Shown here: positions 16,266-24,606 of the stretch, piece by piece
Layout of the letters: each line of letters begins with the position of its first letter
How positions within the stretch are numbered: the first letter of the stretch is position 1
Assembly: GCA_964490325.1 (NCBI GenBank)
Contig: CAZBBX010000001.1
Location: forward strand, 1-64,000
Source of the DNA: DAOPJM01 sp964490325
GTDB taxonomy: Bacteria; Bacillota; Clostridia; Christensenellales; CAG-138
Reading direction: 5' to 3'
Length of the DNA: 64,000 nt
Notes under the pieces: model-generated
Told to the model about the DNA's origin: nothing
What the model saw: only the letters and a program-made list of their open reading frames with translations
Databases searched by the model: none
Made by a program: the position numbers and the translations under genes

Positions 16266-16486
16266 TCTTCCACCTCGACGCCTGCAGCGTCACCGTTCCT
16301 TAGGGCGATCACGGTACCGCGGATCTGATAGGCGCGTGGGTCGCCCGAAGGCGCCGCAAACAAGCACTTGACAATGCAGCCGCGAGTCAGTCCAAGGTCG
16401 CTGAGCCTGCGATGCAGTGCTTCCTCCGTATGCACCGCCTTGATCACGCCTATCCCGCCAATGGGAAGCTGTAACAATGTGCGCAT
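16262..16486 (-). CDS. feoA: Ferrous iron transport protein A
   Basis: A 74-residue SH3-like FeoA, the small cytoplasmic partner of FeoB. It has the typical L-P-x-G-x-x-G opening (LLQLPIGGIG), the RRLSDLGLTRGCIV run, and ends in an RNGDAAGVEVEE strand. GGGAGGTG stands four bases before ATG 16486. A GC-rich inverted repeat (GCCGCA/TGCGGC) lies about 45 bases upstream; I found no convincing iron-regulator box. Confidence 0.93.
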   Translation of the reverse strand: MRTLLQLPIGGIGVIKAVHTEEALHRRLSDLGLTRGCIVKCLFAAPSGDPRAYQIRGTVIALRNGDAAGVEVEE

Positions 16487-16586
16487 AGGGCACCTCCCCC
16501 TTTTGCTTGCTGCGCCATAGTATGCGCCGCATCCTGCGGGGGTGCGGCTTAAGGACGGAGGGGGTGGGCAGCCGAACTGCGGATAT

Positions 16587-16619
16587 GAAAAAAGCAGCGG
16601 CCTAGCTTGACCGCTGCTT
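16587..16619 (-). terminator. Terminator of the cysE-cysS unit
   Basis: Minus strand: AAGCAGCGG and CCGCTGCTT (plus 16592-16600 and 16611-16619) form a 9-bp stem ending in TTTTTTC. It follows the membrane protein at 16637. Confidence 0.85.
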
Positions 16620-16636
16620 GCGTACTAACGAACCTG

Positions 16637-17332
16637 TTACTTCTTGTCTTCCGTCTTCTCTTCAAAGTCGAAGGCAGAGCTGGGCAGGACATGCCCATCG
16701 TTGCCGTTGCCTGCGGCAGCGGCGGCATTTTTTGCCTTCTTGTTCTTGTCGGTCATCACAGAGACCGAAACAAAGAGCAGGATGATGAAGGCAAGGGACA
16801 CATACAGAGCGATCTGCGAAATGGTGCCAAGCAGGTCATAGCCGTTCTTGGCCTCGCCATCCTTGCAGAGGAAAGCAAAGGATTCCGACTTGATGGAGTA
16901 TTCCGTGCGGACAGCCGTGGAGATATAGGGGACCTTAGACTGCGTGCTCGATGAGGAGGAGCAGAGGCTGCTGCCGGAGGAAGAGCCTTCAGCGGTATAA
17001 GTATCGGCATTGATAAGCGCGGTCATCTCGTCGTAAGAAAACTCTTGGTCGGTCGTATAGGCCGTACCATCGGGCGCTGTGTAGTTCTCGCTCAGACCGT
17101 AGTAGGAGGTCTGCTCGAACAGAGCGCTTTGTCCCAGGCTGGCAAGACCGCTCGCCAGCATGACGATGGCCAGTACATAGTAGATCGCACGCATGATATG
17201 CGGGAACTTCTCCATGTACTTGTCCTTGATGTTTTCGGACTGGTACAGCTTTCCTTTGCCGCGGATGGCGGCGACCAAGACGTAGATGCCGATGCCCAGC
17301 AACAATGCCGACAGTAAAATTCCGTTTCCCAT
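16637..17332 (-). CDS. Membrane protein of unknown function
   Basis: A 231-residue protein I do not recognise. Membrane segments are at about residues 3-22 (GILLSALLLGIGIYVLVAAI), 47-68 and 172-195. Between the second and third lies an exposed region of some 100 residues with a Ser-rich run (GSSSGSSLCSSSSS) and many Tyr and Thr. A Lys- and Ala-rich cytoplasmic tail ends in acidic residues. AAGGAG precedes ATG 17332. It starts 15 bases after the cysS stop and ends at a terminator, so it belongs to the T-box-controlled cysteine unit; whether its role relates to cysteine is unknown. Confidence 0.75.
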   Translation of the reverse strand: MGNGILLSALLLGIGIYVLVAAIRGKGKLYQSENIKDKYMEKFPHIMRAIYYVLAIVMLASGLASLGQSALFEQTSYYGLSENYTAPDGTAYTTDQEFSYDEMTALINADTYTAEGSSSGSSLCSSSSSTQSKVPYISTAVRTEYSIKSESFAFLCKDGEAKNGYDLLGTISQIALYVSLAFIILLFVSVSVMTDKNKKAKNAAAAAGNGNDGHVLPSSAFDFEEKTEDKK

Positions 17333-17347
17333 TTTGGACTCCTTGCT

Positions 17348-18739
17348 TTATATTTTTTTGAGTTTCGGGCCTTGCGGCGTGTCTTCCACGGCATAGCCCA
17401 AAGCCTTGAGCTCGTCGCGCAGTTCATCCGCCTTTTTATAATCTCTTGCCTTTCGGGCGTCCTGACGGGCGTCCAGCAAGGAGAGAGCCTTCTTGGGTAT
17501 CGCTTCGTTCTTCTTTACAAGAGAAAGACCAAGCAGCCCCGATAGGGTATCCATCAGTTCCGAGGCTTTATCGATCGCCTCCGTACCTCGCGGCTCGGCA
17601 ACAAAGCTGTTGCAGGCGCGAGCCAGCTCGAACAGCGCGCCTATTGCGTCCGCCGTATTCAGGTCGTCGTCCATGGCGGCCTCAAAGCGGCTGCGATAGT
17701 CGGCAAGGGAGGCGATAAACGCAGCGTCCTCGTCGCTTACATTCGGAAGCCTAATGGCCTCGTTCAAGCGCTCGCGTGCCGTGCACAGGCGCGTCAAGGC
17801 AGCTTCTGCCTGTTCGATCAGTTCACGCGAGAAGTTGACGGGATTGCGATACTGCACGCCCAGCATGAACATGCGCACCGCAGCAAGGTCGTACTTCTCG
17901 GCAATGTCGCGCACCGTGAAGAAATTGCCTTCGCTCTTGGACATCTTCTCGTTGTCGATGTTGATAAAGCCGTTGTGCATCCAGTAGCGTGCAAAGGGCT
18001 TGCCCGTAGCGGCTTCGCTTTGTGCGATCTCGTTTTCGTGATGCGGGAAGATCAGATCCTGTCCGCCGCCGTGGATGTCGAAGGATTCGCCAAGGATACT
18101 CATGCTCATGGCGGAGCACTCTATGTGCCAACCGGGGCGACCCTTGCCCCATGGAGAATCCCAACTCGGCTCACCGGGTTTTTCACCCTTCCACAGCGCA
18201 AAATCGAGCGGATCGCGCTTTTGCTCGGCGGGGCTGACCCGCGCACCGTTTTCGAGATCTTCGATGTTTTGCCCTGAGAGCTTGCCGTACTCTTGAAAGC
18301 TGCGCACCGAAAAATACACGTCTCCGTTGTCCGTGGCGTAGGCATGTCCCTTGTCGATGAGCGTCTTTACAAGCGCAATGATGTCCGCTATATGTTCGGT
18401 GGCGCGGGGATTCACCGTGGCGCGCTCAACGTTCAGTTCATCCGCATCGTGGTAGTACTCGCGAATGAAGCGGTCGCCCAGTTCCTTGACGGTCACGCCG
18501 TCGGCGTTTGCACGGCGAATCATCTTGTCGTCCACGTCGGTGAAGTTCTGTACGAACGTCACCTTATAGCCGCGATACTCCAAGTAACGGCGCAGCGTGT
18601 CGAACACGATGAAGGGGCGGGCGTTGCCGATGTGGAAAAAATCATACACGGTAGGACCGCATACATACATGCGGATCTCGCCGGGTACAAGGGGGATCAG
18701 TTCTTCCTTTTTGCGTGTCATGGTGTTATAGATGACCAT
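17348..18739 (-). CDS. cysS: Cysteinyl-tRNA synthetase
   Basis: Class I synthetase charging tRNA-Cys. HIGN signature in FFHIGNARP, KMSKS in NEKMSKSEGN, and zinc ligands in MYVCGPTVYD, WHIECSAMS and PHHENE. The C-terminal anticodon-binding helices (ARQDARKARDYKKADELRDEL) are complete. Length 463 from ATG 18739, where GAGGT is six bases upstream; ATG 18745 directly abuts the ribosome site and is less likely. It follows cysE by 38 bases in one operon. Confidence 0.96.
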   Translation of the reverse strand: MVIYNTMTRKKEELIPLVPGEIRMYVCGPTVYDFFHIGNARPFIVFDTLRRYLEYRGYKVTFVQNFTDVDDKMIRRANADGVTVKELGDRFIREYYHDADELNVERATVNPRATEHIADIIALVKTLIDKGHAYATDNGDVYFSVRSFQEYGKLSGQNIEDLENGARVSPAEQKRDPLDFALWKGEKPGEPSWDSPWGKGRPGWHIECSAMSMSILGESFDIHGGGQDLIFPHHENEIAQSEAATGKPFARYWMHNGFINIDNEKMSKSEGNFFTVRDIAEKYDLAAVRMFMLGVQYRNPVNFSRELIEQAEAALTRLCTARERLNEAIRLPNVSDEDAAFIASLADYRSRFEAAMDDDLNTADAIGALFELARACNSFVAEPRGTEAIDKASELMDTLSGLLGLSLVKKNEAIPKKALSLLDARQDARKARDYKKADELRDELKALGYAVEDTPQGPKLKKI

Positions 18740-18777
18740 ATTCATACCTCATTTTCTACTATATCATATTTCACGGG

Positions 18778-19473
18778 TCAACATTGTGAATTTTTAACGG
18801 CTTTTTCCAAGGCGTCCAGCCGCTGCCGCATAGCCGTCAGCTCTGCCGCAACGGGGTCGGGCATGTGGATATGATCCAGATCGACCCCCGCCTCGCCGCC
18901 GATATTGGCGATCCTTTCGCAGCGCTCTCCAAGGCAGACCGTACAGTCCTTACAGGCGGCGTTTGCACGTACCACATGCCCGGGAACGCCCACAATGGTC
19001 GCATGGGGCGGCACCTCGCTGAGAACGACCGCACCTGCGCCGATCTTACTGTGATCGCCCACCTTGAACGGTCCCAGTATGGTGGCTCCCGCGCCGACAG
19101 TCACATGGTCGCCCAGCGTAGGATGTCGCTTGCCGCTGTCCTTGCCTGTACCGCCCAAGGTAACGCCCTGATAGAGCGTTACGTCGTCGCCGATCTTGGC
19201 GGTCTCGCCGATCACGACCCCTGCGCCGTGATCGATGAACAGGCGCTGCCCGATCTGCACGGCGGGATGGATCTCGATCCCCGTAAAGAAGCGCGTCCAT
19301 TCGGAGACGATCCTTGCAAAGAAGTGCAGCCCATGTCGATACAGGCGGTTGGCAAAGCGATGCATGCGGATGGCGCGAAAGCCGGGATAGCAAAAGTAGA
19401 CCTCCCATTTGCCGCGAGCGGCTGGGTCACGGTCCAGTACGCAGTTCAGATCGTTTCGAAATGTATCAAACAT
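18778..19473 (-). CDS. cysE: Serine O-acetyltransferase
   Basis: Acetylates serine with acetyl-CoA, the committing step of cysteine synthesis. The 231-residue sequence has an N-terminal helical part (FRNDLNCVLDRDPAARGKWEV) and a left-handed beta-helix of hexapeptide repeats (IEIHPAVQIGQRLFIDHGAGVVIGETA region). The catalytic His-Asp region is DHGAG, and GGTGKDSGKRHPT is the family loop. A Cys-rich tail (ACKDCTVCLGERCE) is present. ATG 19473 has GAGGAAACG just upstream. The frame stays open into the T-box leader, which is not coding. Confidence 0.95.
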   Translation of the reverse strand: MFDTFRNDLNCVLDRDPAARGKWEVYFCYPGFRAIRMHRFANRLYRHGLHFFARIVSEWTRFFTGIEIHPAVQIGQRLFIDHGAGVVIGETAKIGDDVTLYQGVTLGGTGKDSGKRHPTLGDHVTVGAGATILGPFKVGDHSKIGAGAVVLSEVPPHATIVGVPGHVVRANAACKDCTVCLGERCERIANIGGEAGVDLDHIHMPDPVAAELTAMRQRLDALEKAVKNSQC

Positions 19474-19501
19474 CGTTTCCTCACGGGCAAACAGCCCACA
19501 T

Positions 19502-19737
19502 AAAAAAGCATCCTCGCACATAAAGGCGAAGATGCTTCGCGGTCCCACTTTACTTAAGTGGGTACAGCCCACTCCTCTTGACGCCTTAACGCGGCATACG
19601 TCGGCTGCTACAGGACGATAAAGTCTTTCGCTGTCGCTGCTTGCGGGAGGCACTTTGTCTTGCTGCTTGGCGGATCGACTTGCAGCCGACGATCGATCCT
19701 CTCTTGGCAAATCACGCTAAAGACTACTCTTTCCCGC
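19502..19737 (-). promoter_or_regulatory. Cysteine T-box leader
   Basis: Minus-strand leader of cysE-cysS. The T-box AAGTGGGACCGCG is at 19538-19550, followed by a terminator stem (19526-19536 with 19507-19517) and a T-run. Stem I closes by 19732-19737 pairing with 19643-19648, with an upper helix 19720-19724/19657-19661. The internal loop shows TGC (19650-19652) at the specifier position, a cysteine codon, in agreement with the genes controlled. Uncharged tRNA-Cys should favour readthrough. Confidence 0.9.
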
Positions 19738-19766
19738 TCAACGCATTTCCTATTCCATTGTGTTAT

Positions 19767-19795
19767 ATAATATGCACTTTCCGCCCCATTGTCAA
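19767..19795 (-). promoter_or_regulatory. Promoter of the cysteine T-box operon
   Basis: Minus strand: consensus TTGACA (19790-19795), 17-bp spacer, TATTAT (19767-19772). It is placed right before Stem I of the T-box. Confidence 0.85.
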
Positions 19796-19922
19796 TTCTT
19801 TTATTTTGATTTGTACAAATTTTCATAAGGGGCTCCCTAAAGCCTGTCGGCAAAACATCGTGTCTCCAGTGTGTAGCGAATGTTAATTTTCATGAATAAA
19901 CGCGAATTCTTAAAAGGAAAAA

Positions 19923-19951
19923 TTGACGAAAAGCTTTTTATCACCTATAAT
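19923..19951 (+). promoter_or_regulatory. Promoter of cohesin-protein genes
   Basis: TTGACG (19923-19928), 17-bp spacer, TATAAT (19946-19951). AGGAAGG and TTG 19999 follow. Confidence 0.85.
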
Positions 19952-19998
19952 GTGCTTATTCCTGTGCAGAGCATGACCAAGGAAAGGAAGGTGCCGAT

Positions 19999-20532
19999 TT
20001 GAAGAAGCTCCTTTGTGCGATCCCCATTTTACTGATTTGTTTTATGTTGCTTTTGCCCACGGTACTTGCCGCAGGTGCAAACAGCATGGCTCTGACCGTC
20101 GACTCCGTTGAAGGCAGCGTTGGTTCTACCGTAGAAGTGGCCATCAAAGCAAGCGTAAAGAACGAAAGCAATTCCAAGCTGGATTCCATCGAATTCAACC
20201 TTGTCTACGATGCAAGCGCGCTTCGCCTCATCGGAGCGGTCAAGGAAGATGACAAATTCGTCAGCGATATGCTGGATGATTTCGACATCGCCATGGACAA
20301 CCCGACCGAGGGAAAATATCGCTTTGTGGCTGCATCCGCGAAAGGATCCGACAAGAGCGGCACGCTGTTGACCCTGCAGTTTGAAGTTCTGACGGAAGGA
20401 AAGCATGAGCTGCGTGTAGAAGATCTGATCTACTCCTTCTACGACACGGAGACCAATACGCAGCAGTCCTATTCCGCCGATGATCAAACGAAGAGCAGCG
20501 GCTCCTGCAGCGCCTGCTCCGACAGTAACTAA
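19999..20532 (+). CDS. Secreted cohesin-module protein
   Basis: A 177-residue exported protein. Residues 1-25 are a signal peptide (KKLLCAIPILLICFMLLLPTVLAAG). The rest is one beta-rich module with the cohesin pattern: MALTVDSVEGSVGSTVEVAI, the SIEFNLVYDASALRLI strand pair, and LLTLQFEVLTEG. The end is Ser/Cys-rich (SSGSCSACSDSN) with no anchor, so it may be released or held by disulfides or partners. Start is TTG 19999 with AGGAAGG upstream. It is 35 bases before a second cohesin protein. No dockerin protein is in the window. A carbohydrate-binding-like fold is a fallback reading. Confidence 0.75.
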   Translation: MKKLLCAIPILLICFMLLLPTVLAAGANSMALTVDSVEGSVGSTVEVAIKASVKNESNSKLDSIEFNLVYDASALRLIGAVKEDDKFVSDMLDDFDIAMDNPTEGKYRFVAASAKGSDKSGTLLTLQFEVLTEGKHELRVEDLIYSFYDTETNTQQSYSADDQTKSSGSCSACSDSN

Positions 20533-20567
20533 CGGCTGCAAAGGTACAAAATAGGAGGTCTCGAAAT

Positions 20568-21557
20568 ATGAAAAAGAAAATTTTTGCCATCGCATTGAGC
20601 CTGCTGCTTGCCCTCACGTTTGCGATCCCCTTTGCATTGGCTGACAACGGTCCCGCTACATTTTCAAGCGAAACAGTCAACGGCAGCGTAGGCGACACCG
20701 TCGTGGTTCCTATCAGCGTTTCTATGAAGCTCAACAACAACTGCGCCATCGATTCCATCGAGTTCAATCTGTTCTACGATGCAGAGGAACTGGAATTTGT
20801 GGAAAGCAGCACCGACGGTTGTGTCATGGACAACGGCAGCTACGACAGTTTCCTGTACAACCTGCTGAAGACGGACAGCGGCGCAAGCTATTTCCGCGGT
20901 GCATACATCGGCTATGAAGGCATCAAGGAAAGCGGCGTCATGTTCACGATCAGCTTTAAGATCAAGGGCAGTCACGGGTCGGCCTTGACCTTGAACGAGG
21001 TCAAGTATTCCACCTTCGACTATACCGCAGGCAAGCAAACGCTGTACGATGTTGATCACGCAATAGAGCTGAACGGCGTCTCTGTCAACAGCAACGCCGT
21101 ACCTACCGCCGTACCCGAAGCGTTGGCTTCTCCGCAGGTCGTTCCCACGACCAACACCGTCATTACAGCCACCGCAACGCCTAAGACGACCGCCTATTCA
21201 ACCTTCACCAACGACGGCAACACGACAGCGATGGAGACCGCCGTCATCATGACGCCCTCGCCCACGCCCGCAGGCGGCGTTACCGCTGCGGACACCGCCG
21301 TACCCGATGCTTCATCGGCTGCGGACGAAAGCACTTTACCGGACGCCTCAAGCTCCGACGGGGCAAGCGGCATCGATGTCTCCGCTGCTACGGGCGCTCC
21401 CTCTGACGCCGCTGCCACCGATGCAGGCGACGATGGAACCACAATGGATACCGCAAAGGGCGGTATGGGCTGGCTGGTCTATGCGTTGGGCGGCCTTGGC
21501 ATCATCCTGATCGTTGCCGCCGTCGTTGCGCTCATCATCCAAAAGAAGCGCAAGTAA
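20568..21557 (+). CDS. Membrane-anchored cohesin-module protein
   Basis: A 329-residue surface protein: signal peptide (1-25), one cohesin-type module (about 30-165; GSVGDTVVVPISV, SIEFNLFYDAEELEFV, GVMFTISFKI), a long Pro/Thr/Ser/Ala-rich linker (about 170-290), a membrane helix (about 300-322, WLVYALGGLGIILIVAAVVALII) and the cytoplasmic end QKKRK. The layout suits a module displayed away from the membrane. AGGAGG precedes ATG 20568. The two modules share the strand IDSIEFNL and probably arose by duplication. Confidence 0.8.
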   Translation: MKKKIFAIALSLLLALTFAIPFALADNGPATFSSETVNGSVGDTVVVPISVSMKLNNNCAIDSIEFNLFYDAEELEFVESSTDGCVMDNGSYDSFLYNLLKTDSGASYFRGAYIGYEGIKESGVMFTISFKIKGSHGSALTLNEVKYSTFDYTAGKQTLYDVDHAIELNGVSVNSNAVPTAVPEALASPQVVPTTNTVITATATPKTTAYSTFTNDGNTTAMETAVIMTPSPTPAGGVTAADTAVPDASSAADESTLPDASSSDGASGIDVSAATGAPSDAAATDAGDDGTTMDTAKGGMGWLVYALGGLGIILIVAAVVALIIQKKRK

Positions 21558-21585
21558 CTTAGCAAGAAAGGATACAAGCGATCGC

Positions 21586-21619
21586 GCAAGCCCATGTGTT
21601 ACAGCGTGGGCTTGCTTTA
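21586..21619 (+). terminator. Possible terminator after cohesin genes
   Basis: GCAAGCCCA (21586-21594) pairs with TGGGCTTGC (21607-21615), followed by only TTTAT. The short T-run makes it a weak terminator, so some reading into folC is likely. Confidence 0.5.
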
Positions 21620-21645
21620 TGAAAGATCGGAACGAGGCGAAAGGA

Positions 21646-22950
21646 ATGCCTAAAACGGAATTGAGTTATGAGGAAGCGCTTGCCTACATCCACGGGATGT
21701 ACGGCAGGGGCAGCAAGTTCGGCCTTGCACGCACGCGGGAATTGTTGGAGCGTTTGGGAGATCCGCAGGATCAGCTCAAGTTCGTCCACATCGGCGGAAC
21801 GAACGGCAAGGGCAGCACCGCCGCCATGACGGCAGCCATCCTGCGCGCGGCTGGCTACCGTGTGGGGCTGTACATTTCTCCTTTTGTGACGCGCTTTAAC
21901 GAACGCATCCAGGTCAACGGCGAGGAGATAAGCGATACGGATCTTGCAAAGATCGTCAGCGACATACAGCCGATCGCCGAGAGCATGGAGGATCTTCCCT
22001 CCGAGTTCGAGCTGATCACGGCTTTGGGAATGCTGTTCTTCCTGCGTCAGCGCTGCGATATCGTGGTGCTGGAGGTCGGTTTGGGCGGTGAACTGGATTC
22101 CACCAACATCATCCATACCCCCGAGGTAGCGGTGATCACCGCAATGGGCTACGATCACATGGAGATCCTGGGCGATACCATGACGAAGATCGCCGAGGCC
22201 AAGGCGGGGATCATCAAGGAGGGGGGAGAGGTGGTCGTCTACGGCGGCAACGCCGAAGCGGACGCTGTGTTTGTCGAGCGCTGCAAGAGCTGCCATGCAA
22301 AGCTGCATGTCGTTCCGCAGGACGAGATCCATTTGCTCCGACACACGCCCGAAGGACAGGACTTCCTGTTCGGTCACTTTGGGCAGCTGCACCTGTCCTT
22401 GGTCGGCAGCTATCAAACGCACAACGCAGCGGTGGTGCTGACCGTCGTCGATGTGCTGCGCAGCCGCGGCTACAGCATCCCCGACGAAGCCGTGCGGGAG
22501 GGTCTAAACAACGTGCGCTGGCCTGCGCGCTTCGAGCTGCTGCATAAGGCTCCCTATGTCATCGTGGACGGCGGGCACAATCCCCACGGCATCAACGGCA
22601 CGGCCGAAACGCTCAAGGAGCTGTTCCCCGATCAAAAGATCCTCTTTGTACTGGGTCTGATGAAGGACAAGGATTATCCCACCATGATACGCGAGCTTGT
22701 GCCGCTTGCACAGAGCTTTTGCACCGTGACGCCTGACTTCTGGCGCGCCTTGGACTCCGCGCCCCTCTGCGAAGCCGTCAAGAAGGAAGGCGGTCTTGCT
22801 GTGGACTGCGGGGGCGTGGAAACGGGGATACGCCGTGCGCTGTCTTATGCAAAGGAGACGGACGTCGTTTGTATCGTTGGCTCCCTGTACATGGCGGGAG
22901 ACGCAAGACGCATAGTAAAGGAGATCTATCATGCGCATACTGGAGGGTAA
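21646..22950 (+). CDS. folC: Folylpolyglutamate/dihydrofolate synthase
   Basis: Adds glutamate to folates (and perhaps dihydropteroate). Mur-ligase fold: ATP-binding HIGGTNGKGST, the folate-loop SPFVTRFNERI, VLEVGLGGELDSTN, and the C-terminal DGGHNPHG motif. Length 434. I chose ATG 21646 (MPKTELSYEEALAYIHGM) with GAGG eight bases upstream; ATG 21619 lies within the preceding hairpin region. Overlaps folD by 20 bases, making a folC-folD-HAD operon. Confidence 0.95.
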   Translation: MPKTELSYEEALAYIHGMYGRGSKFGLARTRELLERLGDPQDQLKFVHIGGTNGKGSTAAMTAAILRAAGYRVGLYISPFVTRFNERIQVNGEEISDTDLAKIVSDIQPIAESMEDLPSEFELITALGMLFFLRQRCDIVVLEVGLGGELDSTNIIHTPEVAVITAMGYDHMEILGDTMTKIAEAKAGIIKEGGEVVVYGGNAEADAVFVERCKSCHAKLHVVPQDEIHLLRHTPEGQDFLFGHFGQLHLSLVGSYQTHNAAVVLTVVDVLRSRGYSIPDEAVREGLNNVRWPARFELLHKAPYVIVDGGHNPHGINGTAETLKELFPDQKILFVLGLMKDKDYPTMIRELVPLAQSFCTVTPDFWRALDSAPLCEAVKKEGGLAVDCGGVETGIRRALSYAKETDVVCIVGSLYMAGDARRIVKEIYHAHTGG

Positions 22951-23779
22951 ACCCGTCGTTGCGGCGCTTAACGCGCAGCTTTCTAAAGAGGCGGAGAGCC
23001 TAAAGGACAAGTTTTTCAATCCCACCTTGGGCGTACTACGCGTTGGCGAGAACGCGGGGGATCTTGCCTATGAACGCGGGATCGTCAAGCGCTGCCGCGA
23101 AACGGGCGTATCCGTTGTCATTTCTAAGCTGCCTGCGACCGCAGCACAGCAGGAGACGCTGCACGCGCTTGACGAGCTGAACGCAAGCGAGGGCATACAC
23201 GGCATACTCTTGCTGCGTCCCTTGCCCAAGACGCTTAACGAGGAGAAGATCTGCCGCGCCGTGGATCCGAAAAAGGACGTGGACGGCGTTTGTGACGCTT
23301 CCCTTGCGGCGCTGCTGCGCGGCTCGAAGGACGTCTTTGCGCCCTGCACGGCGGAGGCCTGCATGCAGCTGCTTAGACACTGCGACATATCGCCCGCAGG
23401 CAAGCGGGTCGTCGTCTGCGGACGCAGTTTGGTCATTGGAAAGCCGCTGTCCCTGCTGCTGTTGGGCGAGAATGCGACCGTGACGATCTGTCATTCCCGC
23501 ACGAACGACCTAAGAGAGCTTGTCAGAAGTGCCGATATTGTTGTGACGGCGATCGGACGCGCACGCTTCTTTGACGCATCGTACTTCAAAGAGGGGCAGA
23601 TCGTGCTGGACGTGGGCATGAACATGGACGCGCAGGGGAAGCTCTGCGGCGATGTGGACTTTGAAGCGGTCGCACCCATAGTTGAAGCGATCACCCCCGT
23701 ACCCAACGGGATCGGCACGGTCACAAGCTCCATCCTGATCAAGCATCTGCTCGCAGCCGCTAAGAGGGCGAAGGTATGA
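22931..23779 (+). CDS. folD: Methylenetetrahydrofolate dehydrogenase, FolD family
   Basis: FolD normally oxidises methylene-THF and hydrolyses methenyl-THF. Here the fold and NADP region are intact (GRSLVIGKPLSLLLL, KKDVDGVCDASL, TPVPNGIGTVTSSIL), 282 residues. But the catalytic YxxxK region reads AYERGIVKRC, so the lysine is Ile, and the QLPLP glutamine region reads LLLRPLP, so the Gln is lost too. Such SYERG-type FolD sequences occur in Clostridia from memory. Cyclohydrolase activity is therefore doubtful. AAGGAG precedes ATG 22931, inside folC. Confidence 0.9.
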   Translation: MRILEGKPVVAALNAQLSKEAESLKDKFFNPTLGVLRVGENAGDLAYERGIVKRCRETGVSVVISKLPATAAQQETLHALDELNASEGIHGILLLRPLPKTLNEEKICRAVDPKKDVDGVCDASLAALLRGSKDVFAPCTAEACMQLLRHCDISPAGKRVVVCGRSLVIGKPLSLLLLGENATVTICHSRTNDLRELVRSADIVVTAIGRARFFDASYFKEGQIVLDVGMNMDAQGKLCGDVDFEAVAPIVEAITPVPNGIGTVTSSILIKHLLAAAKRAKV

Positions 23780-24606
23780 GCGAGATCAAAGGCATCCGTA
23801 TGCTTGCCTTGGACATCGACGACACGCTGGTAGGCGCAGATTCCATCGTCAGCGAACGCAACAAAAGAGCCATTGAAGCGGCGATCAAGGCGGGTGCGCG
23901 CGTGGTATTTGCCACGGGGCGCTGCCGCTTGGGCGCCTGTATGCTGATCGATCAGCTGCCGATCACGGAGCCCGTCATCTGCTTTGGCGGAGCCCTCCTG
24001 TATGCCCCGGATCTATGTACACTTTTGGAAGCGCGCTACTTGGAGGAGGCGGATGTGCGTAAGGCGCTTGCGCTTGCCAAGGAGCTGCACCTCCATGCAC
24101 AGGTATACTTGGGCGATGAAGTCGTTTTTCGGCGGCTCAATGCCTTTGCACGTATCTACACAGGCAGGCAAAGCCTGCCGTATCGTGTGGAAAAGGACAT
24201 GGAAAAGCTTACGCTTACGCAGGTGCCGAAGGTGCTCGTGTATGCGCCGGGGCGCTTGGAGGCAAGAGCGCTCAGACGTATGCGGGAAGCGCTCCCCGAA
24301 AATGTCAGCATTCTCATGTCTAAGCGCGGCTTTTTAGAGATCGGCCGCACCGACTGCACCAAGGGACTTGCTGTTCGACGTTTGGCGGAGAAGTGGGGCA
24401 TTGCGCGTGAGCAGGTCGCCGCGATAGGCGACAACACGCTCGATATGGATATGATCGAGTGGGCGGGCGTCGGCTGCTGCGTGGAAAACGGGAACGAAAG
24501 TGTAAAAGAAAAGGCAGACCTCATTCTCCCTGCCTGCGAAGACGACGGCGTCGCCTGCTTTATAGAAGAATATCTGCTTCATCAGACGCCAAAATCGGGC
24601 GTATAG
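23776..24606 (+). CDS. Cof-type HAD phosphatase
   Basis: A 276-residue HAD phosphatase with a C2-type cap. Motif I LDIDDTLV (nucleophile Asp and acid Asp), motif II FATGR, motif III lysine region, motif IV GDNTLDMDM. Substrate cannot be told; this family mostly removes phosphate from sugars or cofactors such as FMN. ATG overlaps the folD stop (ATGA), so it may act on a metabolite near folate or flavin metabolism. Its end overlaps the convergent radical SAM gene by 25 bases. Confidence 0.88.
   Translation: MSEIKGIRMLALDIDDTLVGADSIVSERNKRAIEAAIKAGARVVFATGRCRLGACMLIDQLPITEPVICFGGALLYAPDLCTLLEARYLEEADVRKALALAKELHLHAQVYLGDEVVFRRLNAFARIYTGRQSLPYRVEKDMEKLTLTQVPKVLVYAPGRLEARALRRMREALPENVSILMSKRGFLEIGRTDCTKGLAVRRLAEKWGIAREQVAAIGDNTLDMDMIEWAGVGCCVENGNESVKEKADLILPACEDDGVACFIEEYLLHQTPKSGV

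Noticed and set aside
18778..19710. CysE with a long N-terminal extension
   Set aside because: The extra 79 residues would be the translated T-box leader; ATG 19473 has a proper ribosome site and gives normal length.
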